From NCBI GenBank assembly GCA_037903475.1, contig JBAJFG010000573.1, positions 124,001 to 188,000 on the forward strand: a DNA stretch of 64,000 nt, written 5' to 3'. Shown here piece by piece: positions 45,468 to 56,219 of this stretch. Both the position numbers and the translations under genes were made by a program. The DNA comes from Ancylostoma caninum. Lineage: Eukaryota > Nematoda > Chromadorea > Rhabditida > Ancylostomatidae. The stretch's first letter is position 1. Each line of letters starts with the position of its first letter. Under the pieces are notes generated by a model. That model was not told the origin of the DNA and did no database searches. It was given only the letters and a program-made list of their open reading frames with translations.

Positions 45468-48400
45468 CTAATGTGCAACTGGTGCTTTCATTGCCATCTC
45501 TTTCTCCCAGTTTTGACCATCAAACGTTGAAAACCGAAGCTCTTTCACTGTTGGGGAATCTATGCAGTGTGGCATGATACCTGAACGAAGGATCCATTCG
45601 CAACAGTGTTCGTATGAGTAGTTAGATGCTTTCATGTGCTCCTGCACAAGATAAAAGCTGATCTTTCAAAAGGTCTTCTTATAGTTCTCAAAATGCCTGA
45701 ATTAGACCATCAAATGAGACGGAAAAGTTAAGCATTAAACATGTTTACTCCCTTGATTTCGTTGACAATGTGCGCTACGGTTTTTTTAGTAGTGCCTTTG
45801 AAAAACTCAACAACAACAATCTTGGGATGCTTGTTTGAGAGATTCCAAACGCAAAGTAACTGAAGCATCGAAGAGACAACACTTCTCCAGTCGAATTCGA
45901 AAGCGTCACAGACCGATGCAATCCGGATTCGACCTCGGCACGTAAAATGACTGCACACCACAGATCGAACAGAAACGATGTTGTGCTTTGTGAGTGTTGA
46001 AGGTGTACGTCGTGAGACGTTCTTCTCCCTGCAAAATAACATTGACTCTCCTGCGGTTAGTAAGCTAGAAGTAGTGCTCTTTGTTAATGTTTTTTTTTCA
46101 ACAAAAATATGATAGTAGATAGGTCTGCCGCCAAGATGTGAGCTCACAGAAGACTTGCATGTTGTGAAATTTGTTTGGCCAAATTTTTTAGAACAGTGAG
46201 ATGTGGTTATTATGAGGTAATTTGAGCGAGATAACGAGCCAATGACCAGGGCAAAAATGCCTTTGCCTCTAGGCTTATTTGACCATTTACAGAACAAGCT
46301 GTTTCAATGAGGCTGCTTTTGTTGGTCATTTTTACTCATACCAGTGCCTGATATCAGCCCAACTGTTACTTACTCGCTTCGTTTTGATTTATCCATCCAA
46401 CTGATTAATTTCAGATATATACTTCTCACGTCACATCTAATGGATCATGACGTCAAATGGATTCAAGAAGAAGGCTACGGCGTACGCGGGAATCGACGCC
46501 CACTCGTGGGGCCCGGTGAGTGTGGACAATAATATGCGAGGGTCCCCGATGCTTCGCGAACGGCGGCATCGGGGGGCAAGCAGGCGAGTCGTTAAGGATA
46601 ACAACGTGGCCAAGACGCGTATTGCTACTTTGAACGTCGGCACGTTGACAGGCCGTTCATTTGAACTGGCAGCAGCACTGCAGCGCCGTCGAATCGACTT
46701 GTGTGCGGTGCAGGAGACGAGGTGGTCTGGCAGCAAATCCAAGGACATCGGGTGCGGATTCAAAATCGTCTACAATGGTAGCCCAGGTACAAGAAATGGA
46801 GTCGGCATCATTGTCTCCGAACGGTTCAGGGATTCCATAGCAGGCGTGGAGCGTTTTGACGACCGTCTTATGAAGATTGTTGTCGTCACTTTGGAAAGGC
46901 GCATCCATTTTTTCTCGGCATACGCCCCACAGACCGGATGTTCAGACCGAGCCAAAGACGACTTCTGGGCGCTGATTGATGAGAAGACCGCTGCAGTACC
47001 ACCAGAAGATACGGTTATTATTGCAGGGGACTTGAATGGGCACGTGGGATCGACGAAGGACGGCTACAGATGCCACGGCGGCTTCGGATACGGGGTGCGT
47101 AACGAGGATGGCGAGCGCATTCTCGATTACGCCGAGTCTCATAACCTTGTTATAACGAACACGAGATTTCGGAAGCGACCATCCCACCTCGTCTCTTTCT
47201 ACAGCGGCAGCAACACGACACAGATCGACTACGTGCTTGTGAGGTATCAAGACCAGAAGCTCGTCACGAATGCAAAAGTCGTACCGTATGAGACGGTCGC
47301 GTCGCAACACCGGCCGCTAATTTGCACAATGAAGATCACGCCGCCAAACAAGAAGCGCGTCGAACGATGTGGGCCGGCTCGAATCAAGTGGTGGAGATTA
47401 AGAGAGAAAGAAATATCAGTCATCTCTCACATTCAGTTGCCACCCATCACGAACGTCGACGAAACATGGCAAAAAGTAACTGATGCTGTCCTCGCAACTG
47501 CTCGCTCCGAACTCGGCACGACCAGACCTGATCGAAGGAAGATTGACAGGAAGACCTGGCTTTGGACAGAGGAAGTGAGGGCGAAAGTTCGCGAAAAGAA
47601 GCGGCTCTACCACTCCTTCCTTGACAATAAAACGACAGACAACTGGAGGAGTTACCGCGAAGCGAAAAGGGCTGCTAAGAAGGCTGTAGCCGCAGCGAAG
47701 GCGGCTCATTACGATGAAGTCTGTAAGAAGTTAGACTCGAGGGACGGTGAGCGCTTCATCTACCGACTCGCGAAATCGCGTCAGCGCCAAGCAGACGACG
47801 TCGAGAAGTTTCACGGCGTCAACGACGAGCAAGGCCACCTCCTGATGGATCACAAGAAGGTGATGCAACGATGGAAGGATTATTTTGAGAAGGTCTCGAC
47901 GGAAGAATTTGCCCATCCATCCGTCCCAGAAGTTCCGCCCACCTCCGGACCAGTGCAGCCAATCACCATCGAAGAGACCATGTATGCACTGAAGCGAATG
48001 AAGCCAGGCAAAGCGACTGGTCCAGATAATATGGCAGCAGAATTGTGGAAGTCGCAGTGTTGGAACTCCGCTGATTGGTTAACGAAATTTTTTAATCTAG
48101 TCATAGCGGAGAAGAAGGTGCCCGTGGACTGGCAGCGAAGCACTACCATCCCAATCTGGAAGGGCAAGGGTAGCCCCGCTGACTGCGCGAACTATCGACC
48201 AATCCGTCTTTTGTCGCATACCATGAAGATCTTCGAGCGTATCATTGATCGCCGGTTTCGTGAAATTGTTCAACTATCCCCGAACCAGTGCGGTTTTGTA
48301 CCCGGATGCGGCACTACCGATGCCATCCACGCCGCCCGTCTCCTGATCGAGAAGCATCGTGAAAAGAAAAGACCATTGCACCTAGCTTTCCTAGATCTGG

Positions 48401-49868
48401 AGAAGGCCTTTGACCGCGTCCCCCACGAAGTCATTTGGTATGCTCTGCGGCTTCACGGCATTCCCGAAGAGCTGATCGAATGGGTGCGGATTCTTTACGC
48501 CGATCACAGGAGTAAAGTGCAGGCGGCCGCGGGTACATCGACGGAGTTCCCCATAACCGTGGGCGTACACCAAGGCTCAGCCCTTTCCCCGCTTCTTTTC
48601 ATCGTAGTCATGGATGCCATCACAAAGGAGCTTCACAGACCAGCGCCGTGGACGCTGCTGTACGCGGATGACGTAATGCTTGCATCCGAAGACAAGGGTG
48701 AACTTGAACGACAGACGCAAGCGTGGAGTGACCAGCTGGCACGGTTCGGCCTCCGCCTCAACGTTAAGAAGACCGAGTATTTGACCACCGACGAGCACGA
48801 GTCTGGCACTATCAAAGTTAATGGCACGGATCTTCCGCGAGCCGCTACGTTCAAATACCTCGGCTCAGTGGTTTCATCAGACGGCAGCCTCGTCCATGAG
48901 ATCACCGCACGCGTCGCCGCTGCGTGGTTGAAGTGGCGCTCGCTGACCGGTGTGCTGTGCGACAAGGACATACCAGACCGGCTCAAGTCGAAGATCTACT
49001 GTACCGTGGTACGTCCTGTCGCGCTGTATGGTGCCGAGTGCTGGCCCGCCACTAAGGAAATGGAACGCCGAATCAGTGTCACTGAGATGAGGATGCTGCG
49101 GTGGATGGGTGGCTTTAGGCAGCTAGATCGCATATGCAACCAGGACATACGACAGCGATTTGGGGTAGCTGCGATAGCCGACAAGCTCCGTGAGGCGCGT
49201 CTGCGATGGTTTGGTCACGTTCTTCGCGCTGATGGCGACAAAGTCTGTAGGATTGGCTTCGACGTAGAGGTACCAGGAAAGCGGCCTAAAGGACGACCAA
49301 AGCAACGATGGCTTGACACCGTACACGGTGACCTCAAGACGGCTGGGATCCATCCCGACCAAGCGCACGACAGAGCACTCTGGCGTCAAAAGATCAGCAA
49401 TGCGGACCCCGCTGCGAAACGGGAAAAACGCTAAGAAGAAGAAGATATACTTCTCACCGTTGGGAGGCAAGAAGAGCCACTATGTGAATTCTAGGATTAT
49501 GGCTACCGAAGTGCGCGAATTTTACTGGCAACTTCCCCGTGCGCATTCAACAAATAAGATTAGTAAAGGGGCATCAGGGATGCACTGTACATACCTGTAA
49601 TAGCGAAAACTTGTCCTTGGTTACGATATAGTGGTCGTTCGACTTCTTCCTGCATATAGAGCAGCTGAAAATAAGAACAAACGAGAACCAATTTAGCTAG
49701 TACACGCGAAAACCATGTTTGTTACTATCATATTATTACAATCTTTCAATGGCTCGCGAAGTTCCCTCACTTGCACTTGATACATTCCAATATTTCAGGA
49801 GCCTGTAGCGTCCACTTAACAACACCACAATGACACGAACCTTGGTGAATGACGTCTTTCGAACACAT
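45468..49868 (-). CDS. CENP-V / GFA-domain zinc protein, 4 exons, complete
   Basis: Exons on the minus strand: 49868-49771, 49664-49595, 46028-45914, 45580-45468, total 396 nt or 131 residues plus stop. Acceptors are TTATTTTCAG, TATTTTGCAG and TTCGTTCAG; all junctions are in phase. The protein opens with QGSCHCGVVKW (Cys12, Cys14), then IKCNCSICRKK (Cys34, Cys37), TTYTFNTHKAQHRFCSICGV (Cys76, Cys79), QSFYVPRSNPD and STFDGQNWEKEM. These are the zinc-binding cysteines and signature blocks of the Mss4-like GFA/CENP-V family, at its usual length. Members include centromere protein V; the reaction or partner in worms is not known to me. AATAAA lies 18 bases past the stop. Intron 2 (46029-49594) contains a whole RTE-like element on the opposite strand. 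Confidence 0.9.
46430..49444 (+). mobile_element. complete RTE-like LINE with 13-bp TSD
   Basis: ATATACTTCTCAC occurs directly before the element (46417-46429) and directly after it (49445-49457). The 3015 bases between them have a 17-base leader, one 995-codon ORF and a 10-base 3' end of GAA repeats. Short 3' ends with simple repeats and a single ORF are typical of RTE-like elements. The perfect duplication and open frame indicate a recent insertion. It sits antisense in intron 2 of the CENP-V-like gene. A truncated relative lies at 50275-50790. Confidence 0.9.
46447..49434 (+). CDS. RTE-like endonuclease-reverse transcriptase, intact
   Basis: A single 995-residue protein. The APE-type endonuclease (about residues 55-290) has RIATLNVGTLTGR, CAVQETRWSGS, FFSAYAPQTG, VIIAGDLNGHVG, TTQIDYVLVR and SQHRPLIC (usual SDH has Gln for Asp, but the catalytic His is kept). 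A basic linker follows. The RT (about 510-790) has MKPGKATGPDNMAAELWK, ANYRPIRLLSHTMKIFERII, FLDLEKAFDRVPHEVI, HQGSALSPLLF and the catalytic LLYADDVMLAS. The C-terminal region has VALYGAECWPATKE and LRWFGHVLRADGD, ending KRPKGRPKQRWLDTV and DPAAKREKR. It would nick target DNA and reverse-transcribe its own RNA. No stop or frameshift is visible, so it may be competent. Upstream ATGs are out of frame, so 46447 is the natural start. Confidence 0.9.
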   Translation: MTSNGFKKKATAYAGIDAHSWGPVSVDNNMRGSPMLRERRHRGASRRVVKDNNVAKTRIATLNVGTLTGRSFELAAALQRRRIDLCAVQETRWSGSKSKDIGCGFKIVYNGSPGTRNGVGIIVSERFRDSIAGVERFDDRLMKIVVVTLERRIHFFSAYAPQTGCSDRAKDDFWALIDEKTAAVPPEDTVIIAGDLNGHVGSTKDGYRCHGGFGYGVRNEDGERILDYAESHNLVITNTRFRKRPSHLVSFYSGSNTTQIDYVLVRYQDQKLVTNAKVVPYETVASQHRPLICTMKITPPNKKRVERCGPARIKWWRLREKEISVISHIQLPPITNVDETWQKVTDAVLATARSELGTTRPDRRKIDRKTWLWTEEVRAKVREKKRLYHSFLDNKTTDNWRSYREAKRAAKKAVAAAKAAHYDEVCKKLDSRDGERFIYRLAKSRQRQADDVEKFHGVNDEQGHLLMDHKKVMQRWKDYFEKVSTEEFAHPSVPEVPPTSGPVQPITIEETMYALKRMKPGKATGPDNMAAELWKSQCWNSADWLTKFFNLVIAEKKVPVDWQRSTTIPIWKGKGSPADCANYRPIRLLSHTMKIFERIIDRRFREIVQLSPNQCGFVPGCGTTDAIHAARLLIEKHREKKRPLHLAFLDLEKAFDRVPHEVIWYALRLHGIPEELIEWVRILYADHRSKVQAAAGTSTEFPITVGVHQGSALSPLLFIVVMDAITKELHRPAPWTLLYADDVMLASEDKGELERQTQAWSDQLARFGLRLNVKKTEYLTTDEHESGTIKVNGTDLPRAATFKYLGSVVSSDGSLVHEITARVAAAWLKWRSLTGVLCDKDIPDRLKSKIYCTVVRPVALYGAECWPATKEMERRISVTEMRMLRWMGGFRQLDRICNQDIRQRFGVAAIADKLREARLRWFGHVLRADGDKVCRIGFDVEVPGKRPKGRPKQRWLDTVHGDLKTAGIHPDQAHDRALWRQKISNADPAAKREKR

Positions 49869-50205
49869 GCTCTTCAAAGCAGGAAGCTGGAGTTAGCAAA
49901 TTTTATGACTATCAGACGATTTGCACTGCGTCGACACTGTATATTCAAACAGAAGGTTTCAGGACATAAGTAACGGGAAATATGAAGTGAGCCTCCGTAC
50001 CTCACAATAACGCATGGAACTACATCTCGAACGATGTCATTCATATAAAGCGACACAACTGCACAACTCAGTTGCATTGTCTTCGAAGCATTTCAGCCAG
50101 TTGGCCGCATTTTACCGTTTTTGAATACAACCGTGTCATTTTCGAACTTCCAATGCTAATTCATATGCGCGTTTTTCCAAGCCTTGGTATAATGTCTTAA
50201 TACAG

Positions 50206-50264
50206 CTTTTGTATCATTCATAATCTCGACCACTAGCTGGTCGAGATTATGAATGATACAAAAG
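50206..50264. repeat. perfect 27-bp inverted repeat (hairpin)
   Basis: Arms 50206-50232 and 50238-50264 are exactly complementary over 27 bases, around the 5-base loop CTAGC. It ends about 10 bases before the truncated RTE-like copy begins. Perfect identity suggests a recent origin, for instance template switching during insertion, or an assembly fold-back. Confidence 0.9.
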
Positions 50265-50274
50265 GGCGGGGGGA

Positions 50275-50790
50275 AAGTGGCGCTCGTTGACCGGTGTTCT
50301 GTGTGACAAGAAGATCGGACCGACTGAAATCGAAGATCTATCGTACCGTTATCCGTCCCGTTGCTCTCTATGGAGCCGAATGTTGGCCTGCAACCAAGGA
50401 AATAAAACGGCGCCTCAGCGCTATGGAGATGAAGATGCTGCGCTGGATGGTTGGAGTAACGCGGCTCGATCGAATCTGCAACGAGGACATCAGAAGTCGG
50501 TTTGGCGTTGCGGCGATATCTGATAAACTTCGCGAATCTCGTCTGCGATGGTATGGCCACGTTCTGCGTGTCGAGGAAGGAACCGTCCGCAAAGTCGGCT
50601 TTGATCTCGAAGTCTCCGGCAAACGGCCAAAAGGTCGACCAAAGCAACGCGGGCTTGACACACTGCCCGCCGATTTTAAGCTAGCTGGAATCCACCCGGA
50701 CCGAGCGCGCGATAGGGCTAAATGGCGTCAACATACCTCTAAAGCGGACCCCGCTACTAGACGGGACAAACGCTGAAGAAGAAGACTACA
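50275..50790 (+). pseudogene. 5'-truncated RTE-like LINE copy
   Basis: The plus frame 50294-50776 matches the last 160 or so residues of the intact element: RPVALYGAECWPATKE, EMKMLRWMVGVTRLDRICNE, LRWYGHVLRVEEG and KRPKGRPKQRGLDTL, ending RRDKR, then GAAGAAGAAG. Homology begins at about 50275 (AAGTGGCGCTCG). Only the C-terminal domain remains, so it makes no RT. No clear target duplication was found, perhaps because of the adjacent hairpin. Confidence 0.9.
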
Positions 50791-50835
50791 GAGGCGTCGC
50801 ACCTTTCAACATCTCTCTCATGCTGCCGTCGTTAA

Positions 50836-51257
50836 AGACAGCATTCACGGAAATTTCCGCGTTGGAGATTTCGCGGTATATCGGGGTTTTTAGGGAGGAC
50901 GAACTCATCGACAATGATGAAGTAGCGTGAAACACGAGGAAAACACAGAAAATGGTGGCGCTAGTTCATGTGCGCCCACAGGGTGGACGAATGTTCCGTG
51001 ACGGGTCTCGCCACGAAACCCTGCAATGGTGCGTATTCTACACAAAACCGTGCGCTAAACAGCATACGCACACCCAGTCAATGGCGTTAGCTGAAGCGAT
51101 GGAACCCCTTTTGTCCAGAGCGTCAGATGTATCCACGGCAGCATGTTCGCAGGTGGCCTTCTATTCGCGGTGTTCAGCTTACTGTTGTGATTGTCCAGCG
51201 GCCGGCTACACGGTAAGCGACTCCCTTCAGAGGTGAAAATTTCCGTGAGTGCCGCCT
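50836..51257. mobile_element. AG(A/G)C(A/G)GC-ended MITE, TTAA target
   Basis: The left end AGACAGCATTCACGGAAATT and inverted right end AGGCGGCACTCACGGAAATT are flanked by TTAA on both sides (50832-50835 and 51258-51261). Length 422 bp. No ORF of known type. The ends resemble the AGGCAG-ended MITEs at 29386, 43406 and 61010. Confidence 0.8.
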
Positions 51258-51261
51258 TTAA

Positions 51262-52740
51262 GGACACCTGTAACCCTTTTTACTGTTCGCCTCATATGCA
51301 GCTCGTGTGCCCATATGACTTAAAGCAATTTCAAATTTTGTACAACTACATACTATTATGTAACAATACTATATTAGTACCTTTACGGCAAAGAACCTTA
51401 GATACATATTAGCGTAATTTCCATTTTCTCGATAACCGTATCGGAGTCTTGGCAGGGTAATGTACACGATGATGGTAGGACAACTGTCTCTTACTCTATA
51501 ATAAACCGCTTGGACATACTACGAAATATCTCTGCCTGTCGCGGGGTGGTTCATTACTTGAGGGAGTCGAGGGGACGCCAATATTTTTTCGTTCTACAAC
51601 AGCATTCTCGGTGTTACACGTTAAAGTTCCTGAGAAAGAAAAAGAGAGGAGAAGATTCAAGGGTACATTACACCTATTATGAGAATTATTGTACAATTCG
51701 TCGAGAAAGAAAATTCGAAAGCAATGATATTGCATGAATGCAACTATGATGGCTGAACTGCAAGCAGACTTGGAGTCTAGATGGACTAAATCCGAAAAAC
51801 GAGGCTCAAACATCTTCCATCTCCTCGGCTTCTATACTAAGAAACACCTTTTCTCAGGCAATACCGCTACACCTGGGCTAAGGAAGCGGGCATGTGCATT
51901 GTATAGAGCTAAAGAGGCTCACGTTTGACTGTTAAGTGCTCATCGACCCAGAATAGAGTTCCAGCACTATTTCTTCTAAGAAACTCTTCAAAACATAGGA
52001 TCGGAATGAGAATTTCACGAGATTATTCGACAGAAGAGCTGAGAGGACACCCTCTGAAGGCCTTTTTCGCAAAGAGCCGGTGGAGCTCTTAGCAACCGTA
52101 AAAGCTCCACAAGCTTAGCCTATTATGACAGTTTTTAATTTCTTCACAGTTTTTTACGTTAGCATACAGTTTTTCTGTTCCATTCCAGTGTCTAAGCAAT
52201 GTCAGAGAAAAGAACAAGGACAAGAACGAATAGAGTTCTGGGATTTCTCAAAAAGCTCTATGAAGGAGTAGAAGTGGCATGCGGGTGCGGCCTCGCGGTG
52301 CTCTGGCGCTGTGTACATAATCGAAGTGATATGTTTCTTTCAGTTATACATATGCTGGTTTTTAGTCGCTGAATAATGTCTCTCAAAAGAAACGAAGAGG
52401 CTCCAGGTCAAAAATATGTGAAAAAGGGGTCACCCATTCAATTAAAGAGATGGGAGAGAGTCAATGCAGCGCAAAAAATAAAGAAATAAAGAAAAAAGAA
52501 AATCTGAACGAATTTGCTCAGTAGCGGCATAATAGTCACCCAGGAGAGGATGAGTCATGTAGAATAATTTTGTAACCACAACAGGTGTGATGCCAGTGAA
52601 TGTTATTACATTCTCATGTGTATCTTGGTTTCTTATCAGTAGCAGTAGCGACTAATTGATTGTGGTTGATGTGTAATCATTGCCGCTCCCAAAATGGTCT
52701 ATAATAGAATTTCAATGAACTATAGGCAGGAAGACCTGGT
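51262..52740. other. stretch with one weak ORF
   Basis: A 57-codon frame at 52199-52372 starts a few bases after a good acceptor (TTCCATTCCAG) and reads VLGFLKKLYEGVEVACGCGL. It might be a trans-spliced first exon, but nothing downstream was recognised. Otherwise no gene seen. Confidence 0.25.
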
Positions 52741-52746
52741 GAAGTA

Positions 52747-53652
52747 CAGAGTGCGACATAAGTTCTTGCACACCATATTTAGTACCTCCACAGTAGCAGA
52801 ATTCAACGCAATGGCACGATCTCTATGGCCGCAATAAATCACCTCAACAGTAACTCATATAACCGAGCAGGGAATATGTCACTAATTGCTTTAGTAGTAG
52901 CTCAAAGTCGAGTGGGAGGCGCACCTATCGCGGCACGGAGCAATGATGTCGTCTTAGAAGTGGGACCACTTTCAAGGACAACGCCGTTCTATTCTCATCA
53001 GAAAAATGGTGTAGATGTAGAACGCACTGGAGAATTCTGGGGTGAGAACGGAATTTCGTTTTCTCTTTTCGTGCAAGAATTTCATCATGTTTCTGAAAAG
53101 ATGCCCGGTTAGAGCAAATTTTCTTGGTTTTTGTGGTTCACACCATCAACGCCATGCTCAGCCTCGTTTGAACAGCATTTTGGGTGAGAAAAGAACTTAC
53201 TGCATTAAATTCGTATTACACAGCCCAAACGGGACGTTTCAGTAGGACTCAAAATCTGCTAATGGAACAACTACGTGTCCTGGAGTGGTGCGCGGAGGAA
53301 GTCCTGTGTTGAGATCTAAATCTCATGCAGCATTAATCTGAATCCCACGGATTGCTGACTATGTTAAAGCGCAAATCAAGAGCTATATTACACAAAAGTT
53401 TGAGCGGCTACCATAAAGCTGAGTAAAAGCTTTGGAAGGATTCATACAAGAAATACCACCGTGCCACGATGTGTGCGCCTCCCACTCGACTTTAAGCTGT
53501 TACAAAAGCAGATGTTGACAAATTCGCGATTTTATAGGTTATTAAAGCTGCTATTGAGTTATCTCAGTGCGGCCATAGAGGTCGTGCCATTATATTGAAT
53601 TCTGCTCTTGTGGTAGTACTAAATATGGTGCAAGAACTTATGGCGCATCCTG
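52747..53652. mobile_element. Tc1/mariner-like element with long TIRs
   Basis: The left end CAGAGTGCGACATAAGTTCT and inverted right end CAGGATGCGCCATAAGTTCT begin TIRs of about 190 bp, with conserved stretches such as AAAGTCGAGTGGGAGGCGCA. TA flanks both ends (52745-52746 and 53653-53654). Length 906 bp. The interior has no complete transposase; the frames 52825-53112 and 53042-53245 are TIR-derived or unrecognised. A 5' piece of the same family lies at 8339-8640. Confidence 0.85.
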
Positions 53653-53654
53653 TA

Positions 53655-53773
53655 GAGCCCAGCGCGTTTCTTGCCCTGACAGCTTGTTGAAGGCGACTTC
53701 ACAAAAACTACTGGGAGATAAGTATTTGATGCAGTGATTACGATCTTCAGCAAAACGCAGATCTTTCTTAGGT
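53655..53773 (-). pseudogene. unidentified exon trace cut by a transposon
   Basis: After ACTATGAGTACAG (minus strand, ending 53774) the frame reads PKKDLRFAEDRNHCIKYLSP and SFCEVAFNKLSGQETRWAL up to the TA of the element at 52747-53652. Taking the element out, it continues LHQ and then a possible donor CAG/GTCTTC at about 52735. If real, the transposon sits inside the exon. The protein is not recognised. Confidence 0.3.
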
Positions 53774-53779
53774 CTGTAC

Positions 53780-55455
53780 TCATAGTAGAAGGATAGAAGC
53801 GTACCGCATCACTTTGATAGAGGAGACGTCTTCTCAAGCATCATTCGGGACACCACACAGATCACTGGATGAGCGACCTCTTCTTCACCACCGGGCCCCA
53901 TTGCATCCCTCAAGCATCAGCGAAACGAGTGCATGACGCTTTCCCCACTAGCGTGTGCTGTTACAATTCTTAGGCATCGGTAGCATTGTATCCCAGAGGA
54001 ATGATCAATCCAGACCAGCCATGGAATTCCGTTAAGTGCACGGAAACATATACAACGGCGGGGATAAGTACTGTAATACAATGTTTGTTCAATTACGTAT
54101 AAAGTTCTCCACTAAAACACATATTATGTCGTGCTCTTTTTCTCACTAAATGGACGGCGATCCAGAGTACTTATCAATTTTCCGGGTTGTGCAGGTCCCC
54201 TTTGCTTAGGAGCAGATGGCTTCAAAAATTTTTGAAGGGGTGGGTCGCAATGACAGTTTTAACTACTGAATTCATGATTCTCTAGTGGGAGCAATGACGG
54301 CTATACAATTCATAAAGCGGAAAGTGCTCTCTCCTTGTCCACTGGTACCTGCGATTTTCCGTAAATACGGGTTAGAAAGAGGATGAGAGAGAATCACCAG
54401 TTCTCCGTGCTGCCATGATATCCAGTTTTTACTAGCTTTCGAGAGGTTTTTCTATGAGAAGCAATGCAACCACATGTATACTTATGTGACATAGGAACTA
54501 GACAAAGTGCCACACAATAGCTGTGGAATTCCACAAATAGGCTCGCGTGCGGATCAGTTGTCTGTAAATGTTATGAGTTGATCTTCTCATCAGAGCAGTG
54601 TTTGGGACAGCCTCATTTCCTGCTTTTATGAGCCAGGATCTTGTCTGGATTATGTTTGGTCGTCTCGTAATCAAAGTTAGCAGGACAAGAATAGCTTCAA
54701 ATTACCTCACACTGTTGTCAAAAATTGTTTTTTTTATGTACTCATGTGCAAAATTTGTAGGCTAAATCAATGCGTTTGGCTACACCAACAATCTGCACTG
54801 AAGTAGTTCGTGCTGAAATTTCTTCGTTTTTTTTTTGCCTCAAATTTCTGACGCCTCTTCTTAGTTGGGAGAACCTATCCCAGACCAAACCCTTTTAAAT
54901 ATGACAAAAACCATCGCACAGAGATAATCTACTGAAAGTTGCCGAATATCTTGTGCCGCCCCCGTACACAAGAAAATCTGATTTATTTCAAGTCATACTT
55001 GATCTATGTGGTACTTGACGCATCCTCATACATAGTCCGTTAACCTTTGATTTTAGTCTCTCCGTTGTCCAGACCACCTACTATTCGAGTCACGAAAACT
55101 TTCTATCATTGATATGAGCCCTGTTCTTTTTTTCGGCATCGTACAAACTGTGTAAAAAAAAGGAACAACCACGTATTTGACCTGAATCCAAGGCAATCCA
55201 GCACTCCCTCCCAGAGTACAGACCTGATTTGTCCCCAGGGCTTATCAGAATGACAACCACTTGAAGAAAAAAAAGATGATTTTCTGCAGAAAGAAAGTAT
55301 TTGTGTGACTACCGTTCTCCTTTCCTCTCACTGTAAATGTGGTTTGAATTTCCTGAATACTGCCATTCGAGGGCCACCTCTGGTATCTTCATTGAGCGTG
55401 AAGAGCTTATCCTTCGAATCCATTCCTCACAGAAATGGATTTGTAAAAACGCGCT
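53780..55455. other. stretch without recognised gene
   Basis: No open frame with recognisable motifs. Confidence 0.4.
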
Positions 55456-55459
55456 CATG

Positions 55460-55668
55460 CAGCAACTTATACTGGTCAAACGCATACATTCATTTACAAA
55501 GATTTTCATTGTATATCGGTCAACGCGGCATGTACATGCTCAAAGCGAAGAAGAGGCAGCTTTGAGGGCTTAAACGCGTGCGTATAAGCTGAGTCAGCGA
55601 TGCGTCTCGCCCTTCATCGTATGTAGACACGCGTCAAACGCACAAGTGTAGTATAAATCGCCTTTGGC
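55460..55668. mobile_element. AGGG-ended MITE, degenerate copy
   Basis: GGTCAACGCGGCATGTACATGCTCAA and the later CTTCATCGTATGTAGACACGC correspond in order to the copies at 20375-20622 and 60904-61583. Ends are decayed and the borders approximate. Confidence 0.6.
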
Positions 55669-55865
55669 CCCGATCGAGGGGGTCATTTTCAGAGGAGGGT
55701 CTCATGCTGTTAAGATTACCACAGCGAACGGCCGACAACAACTTATTTGTTTGTAAAACTAGCGAAGGTGATGTTCCTGCAACTGCATTACTATTTCTTA
55801 ACTTTCAGTACCCGTTATTGGATTTCATCCACTAAATTTTCTAGACATCATCGATGTAAGGATCG

Positions 55866-56216
55866 ATGGAAACCAATGAAAGCTCGTTGCCTACAACTCA
55901 GGACACTCAAGAACTCGACAATTCTCTTCACACTGCAGTTGGGGGCGCTTCTGTGGATTCTCTTCACACTGCAGTTGAAGGCATTCCTATGGATTCTCTT
56001 CACACCGCAATCGGGGACGCTTCCAGCTTATCTCTCACGGGTTGCGTCTTTGTGAAACAGAGGTTTGTTGTGGAAAACATAAATCGTTTAGCAGCCGTTA
56101 GGCCAACAGCATACTTGGCATGGGCGCTGCCGCTTGAAAGAAATATTTCCAGATATCATATCAAAAAATTTACATTGTATAGTGGGAGTGATGTAGGAGA
56201 ATTTGTACAAAAATGA
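55866..56216 (+). CDS. hypothetical ORF with 12-residue repeats
   Basis: A 116-residue frame with three tandem 36-bp units, each reading (N/D)SLHTA(V/I) plus six variable residues, followed by a segment (LTGCVFVKQRFVVENINRLA) with no known family. An upstream exon-like piece (PVIGFHPLNFLDIID, ending at GAT/GTAAGG near 55856) reads in another frame. It could be a small gene or a repeat-derived frame. Confidence 0.3.
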   Translation: METNESSLPTTQDTQELDNSLHTAVGGASVDSLHTAVEGIPMDSLHTAIGDASSLSLTGCVFVKQRFVVENINRLAAVRPTAYLAWALPLERNISRYHIKKFTLYSGSDVGEFVQK

Positions 56217-56219
56217 TTG

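Noticed and set aside
45224..45577. 117-codon plus-strand ORF
   Set aside because: Antisense shadow of CENP-V-like exon 4 and an adjacent coding trace.
45728..46297. 189-codon minus-strand ORF
   Set aside because: It crosses intron and exon 3 of the CENP-V-like gene in the wrong frame; the correct frame gives the zinc motifs.
46437..49470. Many antisense ORFs (60-120 codons)
   Set aside because: Shadows of the intact 995-codon LINE protein.
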